Assembly: GCF_043677095.1 (NCBI RefSeq) | Contig: NZ_JBHLJR010000006.1 | Span: forward strand, 375,376-439,375 | DNA from: Natronococcus roseus | GTDB taxonomy: Archaea; Halobacteriota; Halobacteria; Halobacteriales; Natrialbaceae | Length of the DNA stretch: 64,000 bases | Reading direction: 5' to 3' | Shown here: positions 36,147 to 44,019 of the stretch, in pieces | Numbering within the stretch: the stretch's first letter is position 1 | How the letters are laid out: each line of letters starts with the position of its first letter | The notes under the pieces: model-generated | The model's database searches: none | Told to the model about the DNA's origin: nothing | The model's input: the letters and a program-made list of their open reading frames with translations, nothing else | Program-made: the position numbers and the translations under genes

Positions 36147-37214
36147 ATGATTCGACGCGCGCTCTTTCGGTCTGGATACGGAGATTTAGTGTTGTTCTCG
36201 ATTCTCGCGATCTGCTGGGGAACCTCCTTCGTCGCGATCGAGATCGGTCTCGAGTACGTGCCGCCGCTCTTGTTCGCCGGGCTCCGTTATGGGGTCGCGG
36301 GACTGATCGTCTTCGGCTACGCCGCCGTCGTGACCGATCGGCTCCGACCCGTCGACCGGGCCGAGTGGCTCTCGGTCGGCGTCGCCGGAATCTTCCTCAT
36401 CGCGTTCTACCACGCGCTGTTGTACGTCGGCGAACTGTACGTTCCGGGTGCGATCGCGGCGACGGTCGCCAGCACCGCGCCGATCCTCACCGCGGCGTTC
36501 GCCGGGGCGATCCTGCCGCGCGAGCGACTCTCGTCCGCGGGGGTCGTCGGGCTCGTGCTCGGCCTGATCGGGGTCGTCGCCGTCGTTCGACCCTCGCCGG
36601 CGGGGCTCGACACCGAGCTCCTGCTGGGTGCGGGGCTCGTCTTCGGCGCCGCGATTGCGTTCGCGGTCGGGACCGTCCTCGCGCGGCCGCTCGACGCCGG
36701 GCTCCCCCTCGAGACGCTGCAGGCCTGGGCGATGCTCGTCGGCGCGGCAGTGTTGCTGGTCGGCGCCCCGCTCCGGGGCGAGTCGGTCGCCGCGATCGAC
36801 GTAACGCCGACGGCGCTGCTCTCGTTTACCTACCTGACGCTCGTCTCGAGCGTGTTCGCCTTCCTGCTGTACTTCCAGCTGCTCGACCGGGCCGGGCCGA
36901 CCCAGGTCGCGCTGGTGGGGTACGCCGAGCCCGCCGTCGCGATCGGCGTGAGCTGGGTTCTACTGGGATACGTCGTCGACTCGCTGACGATACTGGGGCT
37001 GGTGACGATCCTCGCCGGCTTCGCCGTCATCAAGCGCCGACGGCTCGCTCGCGTCCTCGAGCGTCGACCCGAGATGCTCCGACGCCCGACCGCCGCGATT
37101 CGGACGCTGCGAAATTCGACCGAAACTCGTCGCTCGCCCACCGCCGAGGCCAGAACCGACGGCGGTGTCCCTCGCGACACCGAGGCGGTCAGTCCCGAGT
37201 CGAGAGCCGACTGA
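36147..37214 (+). CDS. EamA/DMT superfamily transporter
   Basis: 355 aa. Ten helices in two EamA repeats (about 12-140 and 155-290). Typical family segments include ILAICWGTSFVAIEIGLEYV and LDRAGPTQVALVGYAEPAVA. A hydrophilic tail of about 60 residues, rich in Arg and Glu, follows. Members export amino acids or other metabolites. A TATA-like TCTAAGTAC lies about 27 nt before the ATG. The divergent Lrp gene suggests amino-acid-responsive control. Confidence 0.9.
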   Translation: MIRRALFRSGYGDLVLFSILAICWGTSFVAIEIGLEYVPPLLFAGLRYGVAGLIVFGYAAVVTDRLRPVDRAEWLSVGVAGIFLIAFYHALLYVGELYVPGAIAATVASTAPILTAAFAGAILPRERLSSAGVVGLVLGLIGVVAVVRPSPAGLDTELLLGAGLVFGAAIAFAVGTVLARPLDAGLPLETLQAWAMLVGAAVLLVGAPLRGESVAAIDVTPTALLSFTYLTLVSSVFAFLLYFQLLDRAGPTQVALVGYAEPAVAIGVSWVLLGYVVDSLTILGLVTILAGFAVIKRRRLARVLERRPEMLRRPTAAIRTLRNSTETRRSPTAEARTDGGVPRDTEAVSPESRAD

Positions 37215-37321
37215 GGGCTCGGAACCGACGACGAGACACGTCTCACGGTAACTGGTACCGAATGCCTCGAGAAATACTCTCACAAAGGTTTATACAAAAT
37301 AATGTCGGCTAGCTCACACGA

Positions 37322-37330
37322 CGGAGGGGA
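37322..37330 (+). promoter_or_regulatory. Shine-Dalgarno-like site
   Basis: GGAGGGGAT precedes the ATG at 37337 by about 6 nt, and a TATA-like GTTTATACAAA lies near 37288-37298. Unlike most genes here, this one therefore seems to have a short leader and a classical ribosome-binding site. Confidence 0.55.
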
Positions 37331-37336
37331 TCCAGT

Positions 37337-38020
37337 ATGAAACAGACACGAACGCTAACCGTAGTGTGCCACGTGCGGGCACCGTTGCTGCTTGAGCCCG
37401 TCGACAGTCAGGTCGAGAGCCTGCGCGCCTGCGAGGAGGAGGGAACGATCGATGAACTGCTGGTGCGGAGCTGGCCGAAGGAGGTGCGACTGTCCGAGAA
37501 CAGTCCCTACCAGGAGGTCCTCGAGACCTACGATCGATTCGAGCAGTGGGCCGACCGACGAAACGTCTCGATCCGGCCGCCGTTCCGAACCCGGACGGCG
37601 ACCTCGCAGGTGACCGACGAGCGTCGCGAGGTCCTCGTGACCCCGCTGCTGTGTCTCGAGTGTTACGCCGACGACGAACTGGTCGCCGTCTACCCACACT
37701 CGACGGACGAAGAGACGATCACGACCGAGGACGTGATCGCCCGCATCCGGTGTGGCGAGGATCTCGTATCGGCGGATCCGATCGGTAGCGACGTGGAGGC
37801 GAACGGTCTCGAGCGCGATGACACCGGCGCCGAGTCGGCACCGTCGCCGCGATCGGATGGCTGTCCCGACTGCGGTGAACGGCTCGTCGACGGACAGGGA
37901 CTGGTGACCTGTCCGGACTGCGGGTGGATCGGGACGATCGCCGAGGACGGCGGCTACACGCGGACGTCGGTCGAACGCGTCTCCGATCGGAAACCCGTCC
38001 GTGCGGTTCCGGATCGATAG
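37337..38020 (+). CDS. haloarchaeal HTH-type protein with C-terminal zinc ribbon
   Basis: 227 aa. The N-terminal half (about 5-140: TRTLTVVCHVRAPLLLEPVD, then a helical segment and VLVTPLLCLECYADDELVAV) belongs to a haloarchaeal family annotated as HTH-domain proteins, by my recollection. The C-terminal part has a zinc ribbon, CPDCGERLVDGQGLVTCPDC (C176, C179, C192, C195). DNA or RNA binding is likely; the target is unknown. It is followed by a hairpin with a T-run and a short direct repeat before the convergent trmJ. Confidence 0.75.
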   Translation: MKQTRTLTVVCHVRAPLLLEPVDSQVESLRACEEEGTIDELLVRSWPKEVRLSENSPYQEVLETYDRFEQWADRRNVSIRPPFRTRTATSQVTDERREVLVTPLLCLECYADDELVAVYPHSTDEETITTEDVIARIRCGEDLVSADPIGSDVEANGLERDDTGAESAPSPRSDGCPDCGERLVDGQGLVTCPDCGWIGTIAEDGGYTRTSVERVSDRKPVRAVPDR

Positions 38021-38058
38021 AGCCGCCAAACTCCGAATTTGTAGAACTGCGAAGCGTC

Positions 38059-38086
38059 GATCGTTCACGCTCGACGATCCGTTTTT
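38059..38086 (+). terminator. hairpin with T-run after the HTH/zinc-ribbon gene
   Basis: GATCGT (38059-38064) pairs with ACGATC (38074-38079), and CGTTTTT follows directly. It is placed 39 bp after the stop of the rightward gene and before the convergent trmJ, as expected for a transcript end. Confidence 0.5.
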
Positions 38087-38100
38087 CGAGAGGAGCGTGG

Positions 38101-38156
38101 TTCGTCTTCGAATAGGGAAGGGGTTCGAGATTAGATAGGGAAGGGGTTCGTCTTCG
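38101..38156. repeat. short tandem direct repeat between convergent genes
   Basis: ATAGGGAAGGGGTTCG occurs at 38112-38127 and again at 38135-38150 (period 23). The pair is bracketed by TTCGTCTTCG at 38101-38110 and 38147-38156. It lies between the two convergent stops, just after a hairpin with a T-run. Confidence 0.7.
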
Positions 38157-38171
38157 GACACCGAACGGATC

Positions 38172-38954
38172 TCAGTCCTCGGCGGGGCGCTCCGTCGCTC
38201 TGCGGAGAACCCCGAGCAGCGTGTTCGCCTCGCGTTCGGTCAGATCCGCGCGGCCGAACACCCGCCGGAGCATCCGCATCGTCTTGTCGCGTTTCTCGTC
38301 GGGATGGTTGAGTTCCTCGAGCAGGGCGCCCCACTGGTCGTAGAGCCGATCGAGGGTCGGCTCCGGCGCCCGGGTGCGCTCGAGGTCGGGCAGCTGCGTT
38401 CCGTCGGCAGGGAGCGTGAGGGTGCGAAGCTCGTACAGCGTCACCGTCGCGGCCTGGCCGAGGTTCAGTACGGGGTAGTCCTCGCTCGCGGGGATCGCAC
38501 AGATCTCGTCGATCCGCGCGAGCTCCTCGTTGGTGAGTCCGACCCGTTCGCGGCCGAAGACCACCGCCGTCGGTGCCTCGACGGTTGGCAGTCGCTCGGC
38601 TAAATCGGCTGGCGTCGAGTAGGGATAGCGCATGTGGCTGCGGTCGTCTTCGTTCGTGACCGCGGTACAGCCGATCGTATGGTAGCTCTCGGCGAGCTCG
38701 TCGAACGAGAGTTCGGTCGCGTTCGGGAGGATATCCTCTCGAGCCTGCCCGGCGAATCCGTACGCCTCGCCGTCGGGGTCGAGCTCCGGGGGATCGACGA
38801 GCAGGAGGTCCTCGAATCCGAAGTTCTTCATCGCGCGGGCGATGGTGCCGACGTTGCCCGGCGTCTTCGCGTCGACGATGGCGACCGATGGCGGCGTTCG
38901 GTCGGCGGCGGTCGCGTTCGGGTCGTCCGTGGTTGCTTCGGTCGGTTCAGTCAT
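38172..38954 (-). CDS. trmJ: SPOUT tRNA 2'-O-methyltransferase TrmJ-like
   Basis: 260 aa. Archaeal TrmJ methylates the 2'-OH of C32 in tRNA. The SpoU/TrmH fold is shown by PPSVAIVDAKTPGNVGTIAR (motif 1), VVFGRERVGLTNEEL (motif 2) and AIPASEDYPVLNLGQAATVT (motif 3). The C-terminal helices (about 170-255) match the TrmJ extension. A TATA-like GAAATAGC lies about 27 nt upstream. It is divergent from orc1/cdc6 across the origin region, an arrangement I recall from other haloarchaea. Confidence 0.9.
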   Translation of the reverse strand: MTEPTEATTDDPNATAADRTPPSVAIVDAKTPGNVGTIARAMKNFGFEDLLLVDPPELDPDGEAYGFAGQAREDILPNATELSFDELAESYHTIGCTAVTNEDDRSHMRYPYSTPADLAERLPTVEAPTAVVFGRERVGLTNEELARIDEICAIPASEDYPVLNLGQAATVTLYELRTLTLPADGTQLPDLERTRAPEPTLDRLYDQWGALLEELNHPDEKRDKTMRMLRRVFGRADLTEREANTLLGVLRRATERPAED

Positions 38955-39330
38955 GGTTCGGCCGTCGCTGGCGGAAGCTATTTCGGCGTACTCGAGTGCG
39001 AGCGTCGACTCGAGGAAGAGACTGGAGTCGGCAGTTCATACCGTCGGTAGCGAGGCCGCTCGCAAAAGTCGACTGGTCCCGGACGCGTCTCGAGCCGGAA
39101 GCTGACTCGAGAGGGAGCGCTCCCCCTCGATCGGTAGCGAGAGTGATCCGGGCTGGCGTCGTCGTCACGAGAAGGTGTCTCTCTCGGTAAGCGACCTCCT
39201 CGTCGCGGTGAATAGAAGGGAATTGCAGGTTTCTACGATAGAATAGATAGGTGTGAGTTGTAGAGATTATGTGATGGGTATAATGGGTCCAATAGCTGCA
39301 ATAGGTGGATAGGTGGGTGGAGAGGAAGAG

Positions 39331-39363
39331 AGAACTAGTCTAGTAAGAAGAACTAGTCTAGTA
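39331..39363. repeat. 15-bp direct repeat with inner palindrome in the origin flank
   Basis: AGAACTAGTCTAGTA occurs at 39331-39345 and 39349-39363 without mismatch. Each copy contains the palindrome ACTAGTCTAGT, giving four CTAG sites in 33 bp, although CTAG is generally rare in haloarchaeal DNA. It lies in the A+T-richer left flank of the origin. Confidence 0.75.
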
Positions 39364-39541
39364 GTAGTACGTTGAGGCCAACTCCCGAAGCGTCGTTCGA
39401 CTTCCCGTATCTACTGCTAATCGCCGTCCCTGATCGCTCTCGGCCGTGAGAGAACTCCCTCCGTCCGTTCACTTCTTCCCTTCTTCGACGGTTTCGACCT
39501 TCTCGAGGCGGTCCACCCGGGTCGAGCGTTCCGTTCCGAGG

Positions 39542-39568
39542 GGACACACCCCCTTCGCGTTTGTAACG
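39542..39568 (-). other. origin recognition box 1 (leftward)
   Basis: On the minus strand this reads CGTTACAAACGCGAAGGGGG and then TGTGTCC. It shares TTACA, CGCGA and the G-run with the other boxes and lies furthest left in the cluster. Confidence 0.8.
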
Positions 39569-39598
39569 CCGTACAGGTGTGGGGAGGTTCTGATCGGC

Positions 39599-39625
39599 TA
39601 CACACCTCCGTCGCGGTTGTAAATG
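39599..39625 (-). other. origin recognition box 2 (leftward)
   Basis: On the minus strand this reads TTTACAACCGCGACGGAGG and then TGTGTA. It is a close match to box 1, 57 bp away in the same orientation. Confidence 0.8.
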
Positions 39626-39689
39626 TATACTTTCAGCGACAGAATCCGTCGAATTTCGGCTCTTAGCTCGAGACCCCCCGCCCGTTCGG

Positions 39690-39718
39690 CGTTACATCCG
39701 CGACGGGGGTGTGTGTCC
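39690..39718 (+). other. origin recognition box 3 (rightward)
   Basis: CGTTACATCCGCGACGGGGG followed by TGTGTGT. It is the best-conserved rightward copy, and with box 2 it forms an inverted pair around the A+T-richer core. Confidence 0.82.
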
Positions 39719-39865
39719 TCCCGCGGATCGGTTGACACGAACAGGAACCGGTAATAACGCTGCCTTCGACCTCTCATACGGTCAATACTGATCTCCCGGA
39801 TTCCTCCTCCCTTCCGGGTCGGGAAGGTGGCCGGAGGTTCCCGTAGGGTAGCGGGGCTCGGAACC

Positions 39866-39890
39866 CGTTACATCCGCGAGGGGGGTGCCC
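39866..39890 (+). other. origin recognition box 4 (rightward)
   Basis: CGTTACATCCGCGAGGGGGG followed by TGCCC. It is identical to box 3 over the first 14 bases and has a six-G run. Confidence 0.8.
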
Positions 39891-39996
39891 GTCGGAGGTT
39901 CCCACGCGTCCGCCCCGTTCACAAGCGCGAGGCCGGCGATATCGGCTGGACCGAGTGGACGGCCTTTGGATGCGGTATAGCGCCCCTCACGCGTTT

Positions 39997-40018
39997 GGTT
40001 TACATCCGCGAGTGATCT
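39997..40018 (+). other. origin recognition box 5, short form (rightward)
   Basis: GGTTTACATCCGCGAGTGAT has the TTACATCCGCGAG core but lacks the G-run, so it resembles a mini-box. It lies only a few bases left of the orc1/cdc6 TATA element (CTTTATTTTAG), so binding here could repress the gene. Confidence 0.7.
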
Positions 40019-40062
40019 CCATACCTTTATTTTAGTCCGGTTGGAAGGGACGGGGTACTGCA

Positions 40063-41292
40063 ATGTCCGCGAACGACGACCGTGATCCGCTCTTCCGATA
40101 CGACGATCCGATCTTCGCCGACGAGCGGCTGCTCGAGATCACGCACCTGCCCGGTCCGGACCGGATCGTCGGTCGCGACGAGCAGATGCAACGCGTTGCG
40201 GACGCCTTGAACCCCGCTATCTTCGGCAGTGAGCCGAACCACTTGTTTATCTTCGGGAAGACCGGAACCGGCAAGTCCCTGATTTCGAGGTCGGTGACCA
40301 AGCGGGTAATATCGGAGGCAAAGCGCGACGACGTTACGGTCAACTACGCCTTCATCGACTGTGGCGAACAGAACACCGAGGCGTCGATCGTCAAAACGAT
40401 CGCCCAGTTAGTCAACGACCCCGAACAGAGCGGAATCACCGTTCCCGACCGCGGGCTGGGGACCGGTGACTACTACAAGCGGCTCTGGCAGGCCGTCGAT
40501 CGCTGTACGGACGTCACTATCGTCATCTTAGACGAGATCGACATGCTCGAGAACGACGAGGTGCTGCGAAAGCTCTCGCGAGCGGGCGAGAACCGCCGAA
40601 TCTCGGACTCGAGCATCGGGATCATCGGCATCTCGAACAAGATCGACTTCCCCGACCATCTCTCCGAGCGGGTCAAGTCCAGCCTCTCGCGGGACGAACT
40701 CGTCTTCTCGCCGTACGACGCCAACCAGCTCGTCGAGATCCTGGAAAAACGCCGCGACGCCTTCCACGACGAGGTGCTTTCGGGCGACGTCATCCCGCTG
40801 ACGGCCGCGCTGGCAGCCCAGGAACACGGCGACGCGCGCAAGGCGATCGACATCCTTCGAAACGCGGGTCGCATCGCGAAGAAACAGAACGCCGACCGCG
40901 TCACTGCCGACCACGTTCGCGACGCCAAGGAGAAGACCGAGGCCGACCGGTTCAACGAGCTGATCGAGGGCTCGCCCCAGCAGGCGAAAGCGATCCTCTA
41001 CTCGCTAACGCTGTTGACCGAGAACAGCTCCGAGAAGGAGTTCCCGACGAAGATCATCTACAACCAGTACAAGGAGGTCGCCCGCCGGCTCGACTTCGAC
41101 GTCCTCTCGGAGCGACGGGTTCAGGAGATCCTTCAGGAGCAGAACTTCCTGAACGTCATCCAGTCCGAACGCGAGGGTCGGGGACGGGGTCGTGGCGCCC
41201 ATGCGAAACACCGCCTGCTCGAGAACCCCGCCATTGTCAAGAAGGTCCTCCTCCGGGACTCCCGGCTGGCTCCGCTCGAGAGCGACTCGTAG
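40063..41292 (+). CDS. orc1: origin recognition / Cdc6 initiator protein
   Basis: 409 aa. AAA+ ATPase that binds origin boxes and loads MCM helicase. Walker A GKTGTGKS is at 65-72 and Walker B ILDEID at 155-160. The initiator-specific region and sensor segments follow (LTAALAAQEHGDARKAIDIL), and the C-terminal winged helix (about 310-405) contains SERRVQEILQEQNFLNVI. It sits directly beside the box cluster, so it is the cognate initiator. Its promoter overlaps the origin, giving scope for autoregulation. The numbering among the several haloarchaeal Orc paralogues is not determined. Confidence 0.96.
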   Translation: MSANDDRDPLFRYDDPIFADERLLEITHLPGPDRIVGRDEQMQRVADALNPAIFGSEPNHLFIFGKTGTGKSLISRSVTKRVISEAKRDDVTVNYAFIDCGEQNTEASIVKTIAQLVNDPEQSGITVPDRGLGTGDYYKRLWQAVDRCTDVTIVILDEIDMLENDEVLRKLSRAGENRRISDSSIGIIGISNKIDFPDHLSERVKSSLSRDELVFSPYDANQLVEILEKRRDAFHDEVLSGDVIPLTAALAAQEHGDARKAIDILRNAGRIAKKQNADRVTADHVRDAKEKTEADRFNELIEGSPQQAKAILYSLTLLTENSSEKEFPTKIIYNQYKEVARRLDFDVLSERRVQEILQEQNFLNVIQSEREGRGRGRGAHAKHRLLENPAIVKKVLLRDSRLAPLESDS

Positions 41293-41385
41293 CCGATCGA
41301 GTACTGCTGGCCGTTCGCGATACGGTTTGCGCTCGCCGTTCGCCGGGACCGCGGTAGCTTTTTACCTCGCCTCCTCAGTGGCGGT

Positions 41386-42255
41386 ATGTACAGCGTCGAC
41401 GCGGCCGGACTTGGGATCGGTGACGGCCATCCGACCCGAATCATGGGTGTGTTGAACGTCAGCGAGGAGTCGCCGTACGACCCGAGCGTCTACGACGACC
41501 CCGGCGAGGCGGCCCGGTACGTAGACGAGGAACTGATCGGCGAGGGTGCCGACATCGTCGACGTCGGCCTCGAGTCGGCGAACAAGCGCTTCGAGGTGCT
41601 GTCGGCCGAGGAGGAACTCGAGCGGCTCCACGTCGCCTGCGAAACGATCGACCGCGTCGAGGGCGAGGCGGTCTTCTCGATCGAAACCCGATACCACGAG
41701 GTCGCCGACGCGGCCCTCGAGCGGGGGTTCGACATGGTCAACGACATCTGCGGATTCGCGGATCCACAGATGCCGGCCGTCTGTAAGGCCCACGACGCCG
41801 TCGTCGCGAAGATGGCCAGTCCACCGGATCTCGAGCGACCCGGTGCGGTCGAGGAAACCGACTGGGCCACCCGGAAGTCGCCGGACTGGGCCGCCGAGGC
41901 CGACTACGTCGATCAGGTGTACGAGGCGCTGAAACAGAACGGTCTCACCGACAGGACGATCGTCGACCCCGCCTTCGGCGGCTGGAGCGAGGCCCAGACC
42001 GTCGACGACGACCGGGAAACGTTCCGTCGGCTGGCGGAGTTTCGGGCCCTCGAGCGACCGATCCTGGTCTCGATCAACCGGAAGAACTTCCTCGGCGATC
42101 TCGTCGGCCGGGAGACCGAGGACCGCCTCCCGGCGAGCCTGGCGGCAACGGCAATGGTGATCGAACGCGGCGCCGACGTCGTCCGGACTCACGACGTGGC
42201 GGAGACGCGGGACGCGGCCGTGATCGCCGACGCGTTCGGCGGGCGGACCGACTGA
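41386..42255 (+). CDS. dihydropteroate synthase-like protein
   Basis: 289 aa TIM-barrel protein of the pterin-binding family. GVLNVSEESPYDP corresponds to the DHPS G-x-x-N-x-T-x-D-S/P loop, with changes. GADIVDVGLESANKR matches the second pterin loop, DMVNDICGFADPQM the third and SINRKNFLG the phosphate-site lysine region. A leaderless start is supported by CTTTTTACC about 27 nt upstream. With MptE next door it probably acts in folate or methanopterin-type coenzyme synthesis. Strict DHPS activity is not certain. Confidence 0.85.
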   Translation: MYSVDAAGLGIGDGHPTRIMGVLNVSEESPYDPSVYDDPGEAARYVDEELIGEGADIVDVGLESANKRFEVLSAEEELERLHVACETIDRVEGEAVFSIETRYHEVADAALERGFDMVNDICGFADPQMPAVCKAHDAVVAKMASPPDLERPGAVEETDWATRKSPDWAAEADYVDQVYEALKQNGLTDRTIVDPAFGGWSEAQTVDDDRETFRRLAEFRALERPILVSINRKNFLGDLVGRETEDRLPASLAATAMVIERGADVVRTHDVAETRDAAVIADAFGGRTD

Positions 42256-42596
42256 GGAACGCAGACCGCTCGGCGATCTGCGTCCTCGACGCCATTTACG
42301 CGGAGAGCGAGCAGTATCGGTCCGCTCCGAGCCGTTCAATCGAACTGGTAAGTCAAGAGAAAGCTTATGTCGGAGGCTCCGAAAGGACGTGATGGACGCC
42401 GGGCGGTCTCCCGGGTAGGGGTACTTTGGAGGCGACGCCCGGCCCACAACACGGAATTATTGTGGCGTTACGTCGACCAGTGACGACGCCGATCTCCGCC
42501 GAACGCACGGATACAGATACTGGCAGCGAAACGCACAGACACACACGCCATCAGTGGAACGCACAGACACATACGCCAGCAGGGTAAAGTACGCGT
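42256..42596. other. 341-bp intergenic region with hairpins and tandem repeats
   Basis: Two adjacent perfect hairpins are present: GCCGGGCG/CGCCCGGC (42398-42405 with 42436-42443) and CCACAA/TTGTGG (42444-42449 with 42460-42465). A 28-bp tandem repeat runs from 42501 to 42583. A 38-codon frame (42367-42483) begins at an ATG within AAAGCTTATG. It overlaps the hairpins and its product is Arg-rich, so I do not call it. A small structured RNA or leader of mptE is possible. Confidence 0.5.
42501..42583. repeat. three tandem copies of a 28-bp unit upstream of mptE
   Basis: Units begin GAACGCACGGATACAGATAC (42501), GAAACGCACAGACACACACG (42528) and GAACGCACAGACACATACGC (42557). The second and third are nearly identical, the first more diverged. 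They end 13 bp before the mptE ATG and so overlap the expected promoter. Confidence 0.7.
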
Positions 42597-43289
42597 ATGG
42601 AGTTCGACGAGTGGGAACCGGTGTACGAGGCGATCCGCCGTGATTTCGGCTACGACCGCGACGGCGACGAGCGCGCACGGGACGTCCTGGCCTCACTCAC
42701 GGAGCCGTTCGACCTCGAGCGACTCGACGCGGCCGACGGAGCGACCGTCGCGATCGCGGGGGCCGGCCCGAACCTGTCGGACGAACTCGACGACGCCCGC
42801 GAGGCTGACGTCGTCTTCGCCGCCTCGACGGCCGCCGACACCCTTCTCGAAGCCGGCGTCGGCGTCGACTGCATGGTCACCGATCTCGACAAGAACCCCG
42901 ACACCGTCAGGCGACTGACCGAGCGGGAGACGCCTGTTGCGGTTCACGCTCACGGCGACAACGTGGCGCAGCTTCGGGCAGTCGTTCCCGGCTGTCGCGG
43001 CGAGTGGCTCCTGCCGACGACGCAGGTCGCGCCTCGCGGTCCGGTTCGGAATCTCGGCGGCTTTACCGACGGCGACCGGGCCGCCTTTCTCGCGGATCAC
43101 CTGGGGGCCGCCCGGCTCCGGTTCGTCGGCTGGACGTTCGACGACCCGTCCGTCGGCCCGACGAAAGCCCGCAAACTCGAGTGGGCCGAGCGACTGCTGC
43201 ACTGGCTCGAGCGCCGGCGGGGGGAGCGGTTCGACGTGCTAGACGGACGGCGAGGGAGCATCGAGACGACCCCGCTCCCGATCGAATGA
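42597..43289 (+). CDS. mptE: 6-hydroxymethyl-7,8-dihydropterin pyrophosphokinase, MptE type
   Basis: 230 aa, DUF115 family. It activates 6-hydroxymethyl-dihydropterin by pyrophosphorylation, replacing FolK in archaea. The family motifs VAIAGAGPNLSDEL and DCMVTDLDKNPDTV are clear, as are GFTDGDRAAFLADHLGA and GWTFDDPSVG. It lies after the DHPS-like gene in the same direction, which fits the next step of the pathway. Confidence 0.92.
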   Translation: MEFDEWEPVYEAIRRDFGYDRDGDERARDVLASLTEPFDLERLDAADGATVAIAGAGPNLSDELDDAREADVVFAASTAADTLLEAGVGVDCMVTDLDKNPDTVRRLTERETPVAVHAHGDNVAQLRAVVPGCRGEWLLPTTQVAPRGPVRNLGGFTDGDRAAFLADHLGAARLRFVGWTFDDPSVGPTKARKLEWAERLLHWLERRRGERFDVLDGRRGSIETTPLPIE

Positions 43290-43553
43290 GCTTGCCGTGT
43301 TCACCCCTCGAGACGACCCACCATCGGTCGGCAACGTGACACCGCGGACGCCTCACCCGCAGTACAGTATCAGAAATCCTTATTATGGTGTACGATGAAC
43401 ACTCTTTCGATAGCAGCGGACACACGGTCCAGCGGACGAAGTAACCACGACTGGTGGTTTCCGGGGCCGTTCCGTTCGAAACGTTGTATTTAATTTTGAG
43501 CTACTTTTTATTGCACAAGAAAGCTTATGCCGGAATGCTCAACTTATGGAATT

Positions 43554-43883
43554 ATGTCATCAGACACTTCGGTGCAGAACGACGCTTCCGGAAGCCGGGA
43601 CGATCGGCTTCCGAATCTGGTTACGATCGTCGGCCGCGGGGTGCCGTCGAACTTCGAGATCGCGGTCGACGGCGAGATCGAGATGCTCGCGGACGATCCC
43701 GTTGCGGAAGGGACGGTCGTCTCGGGTGGCGTCGCGGAAGGAACGATCGAGGTCGGCGTCCAGCGGTTTCGCTTCTCGGGCCAGATGGCCAACGTTTACG
43801 TCGTCGACTGGAACGGCGTCGAGATGTCCGACTCGGCGAGCACACCCGAAGTACACGTCGATTACGGGATCTCGTCACGGTAA
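43554..43883 (+). CDS. conserved haloarchaeal hypothetical protein
   Basis: 109 aa from the ATG at 43554. After an acidic N-terminus comes a beta-rich domain (about 22-109): LVTIVGRGVPSNFEIAVDGE, RFRFSGQMANVYVVDW and a C-terminal VHVDYG. I recall related short proteins in several haloarchaea, often in multiple copies and without a known role. There is no signal peptide or membrane segment. The upstream region is A+T-rich, with a TATA-like CTTATG about 27 nt before the start. Confidence 0.7.
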   Translation: MSSDTSVQNDASGSRDDRLPNLVTIVGRGVPSNFEIAVDGEIEMLADDPVAEGTVVSGGVAEGTIEVGVQRFRFSGQMANVYVVDWNGVEMSDSASTPEVHVDYGISSR

Positions 43884-44019
43884 CAGGACCGGCACCCGAT
43901 GCTTGCAGCGATCGACCTCTGCACCGAGGGATTTCCGCTCCGTTTTGCAGCTCCTCGTGTCGGCTACGGGTCCGTCCCTGCCCTCGCTCTCCCCGTAGCG
44001 ACGGCACTCGTCCGCCCTT

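Larger units (their letters stand above)
38955..40062. other. oriC: probable chromosomal replication origin (oriC) between trmJ and orc1/cdc6
   Basis: This 1.1-kb non-coding region holds repeats of the pattern TTACA-N2-CGCGA followed by a G-run. Two copies point left (39542-39568 and 39599-39625) and three point right (39690-39718, 39866-39890 and 39997-40018). A weaker sixth copy is at 39916-39936. They flank a short A+T-richer core at about 39620-39670, and a longer A/T- and TAG-rich flank lies at 39220-39420. The adjacent Orc1/Cdc6 gene reads away from the region. Inverted origin-recognition boxes beside an orc gene define haloarchaeal origins, so the call rests on both repeat structure and context. 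Confidence 0.88.

Noticed and set aside
42367..42483. A 38-codon open frame starting at ATG within AAAGCTTATG
   Set aside because: The product is Arg-rich, overlaps two perfect hairpins and has no recognisable relative. The ATG lies inside what looks like the promoter element.
42501..42583. The 28-bp repeats as a CRISPR array
   Set aside because: The units are directly abutting without unique spacers and are imperfect; there are only three and no cas genes are nearby.
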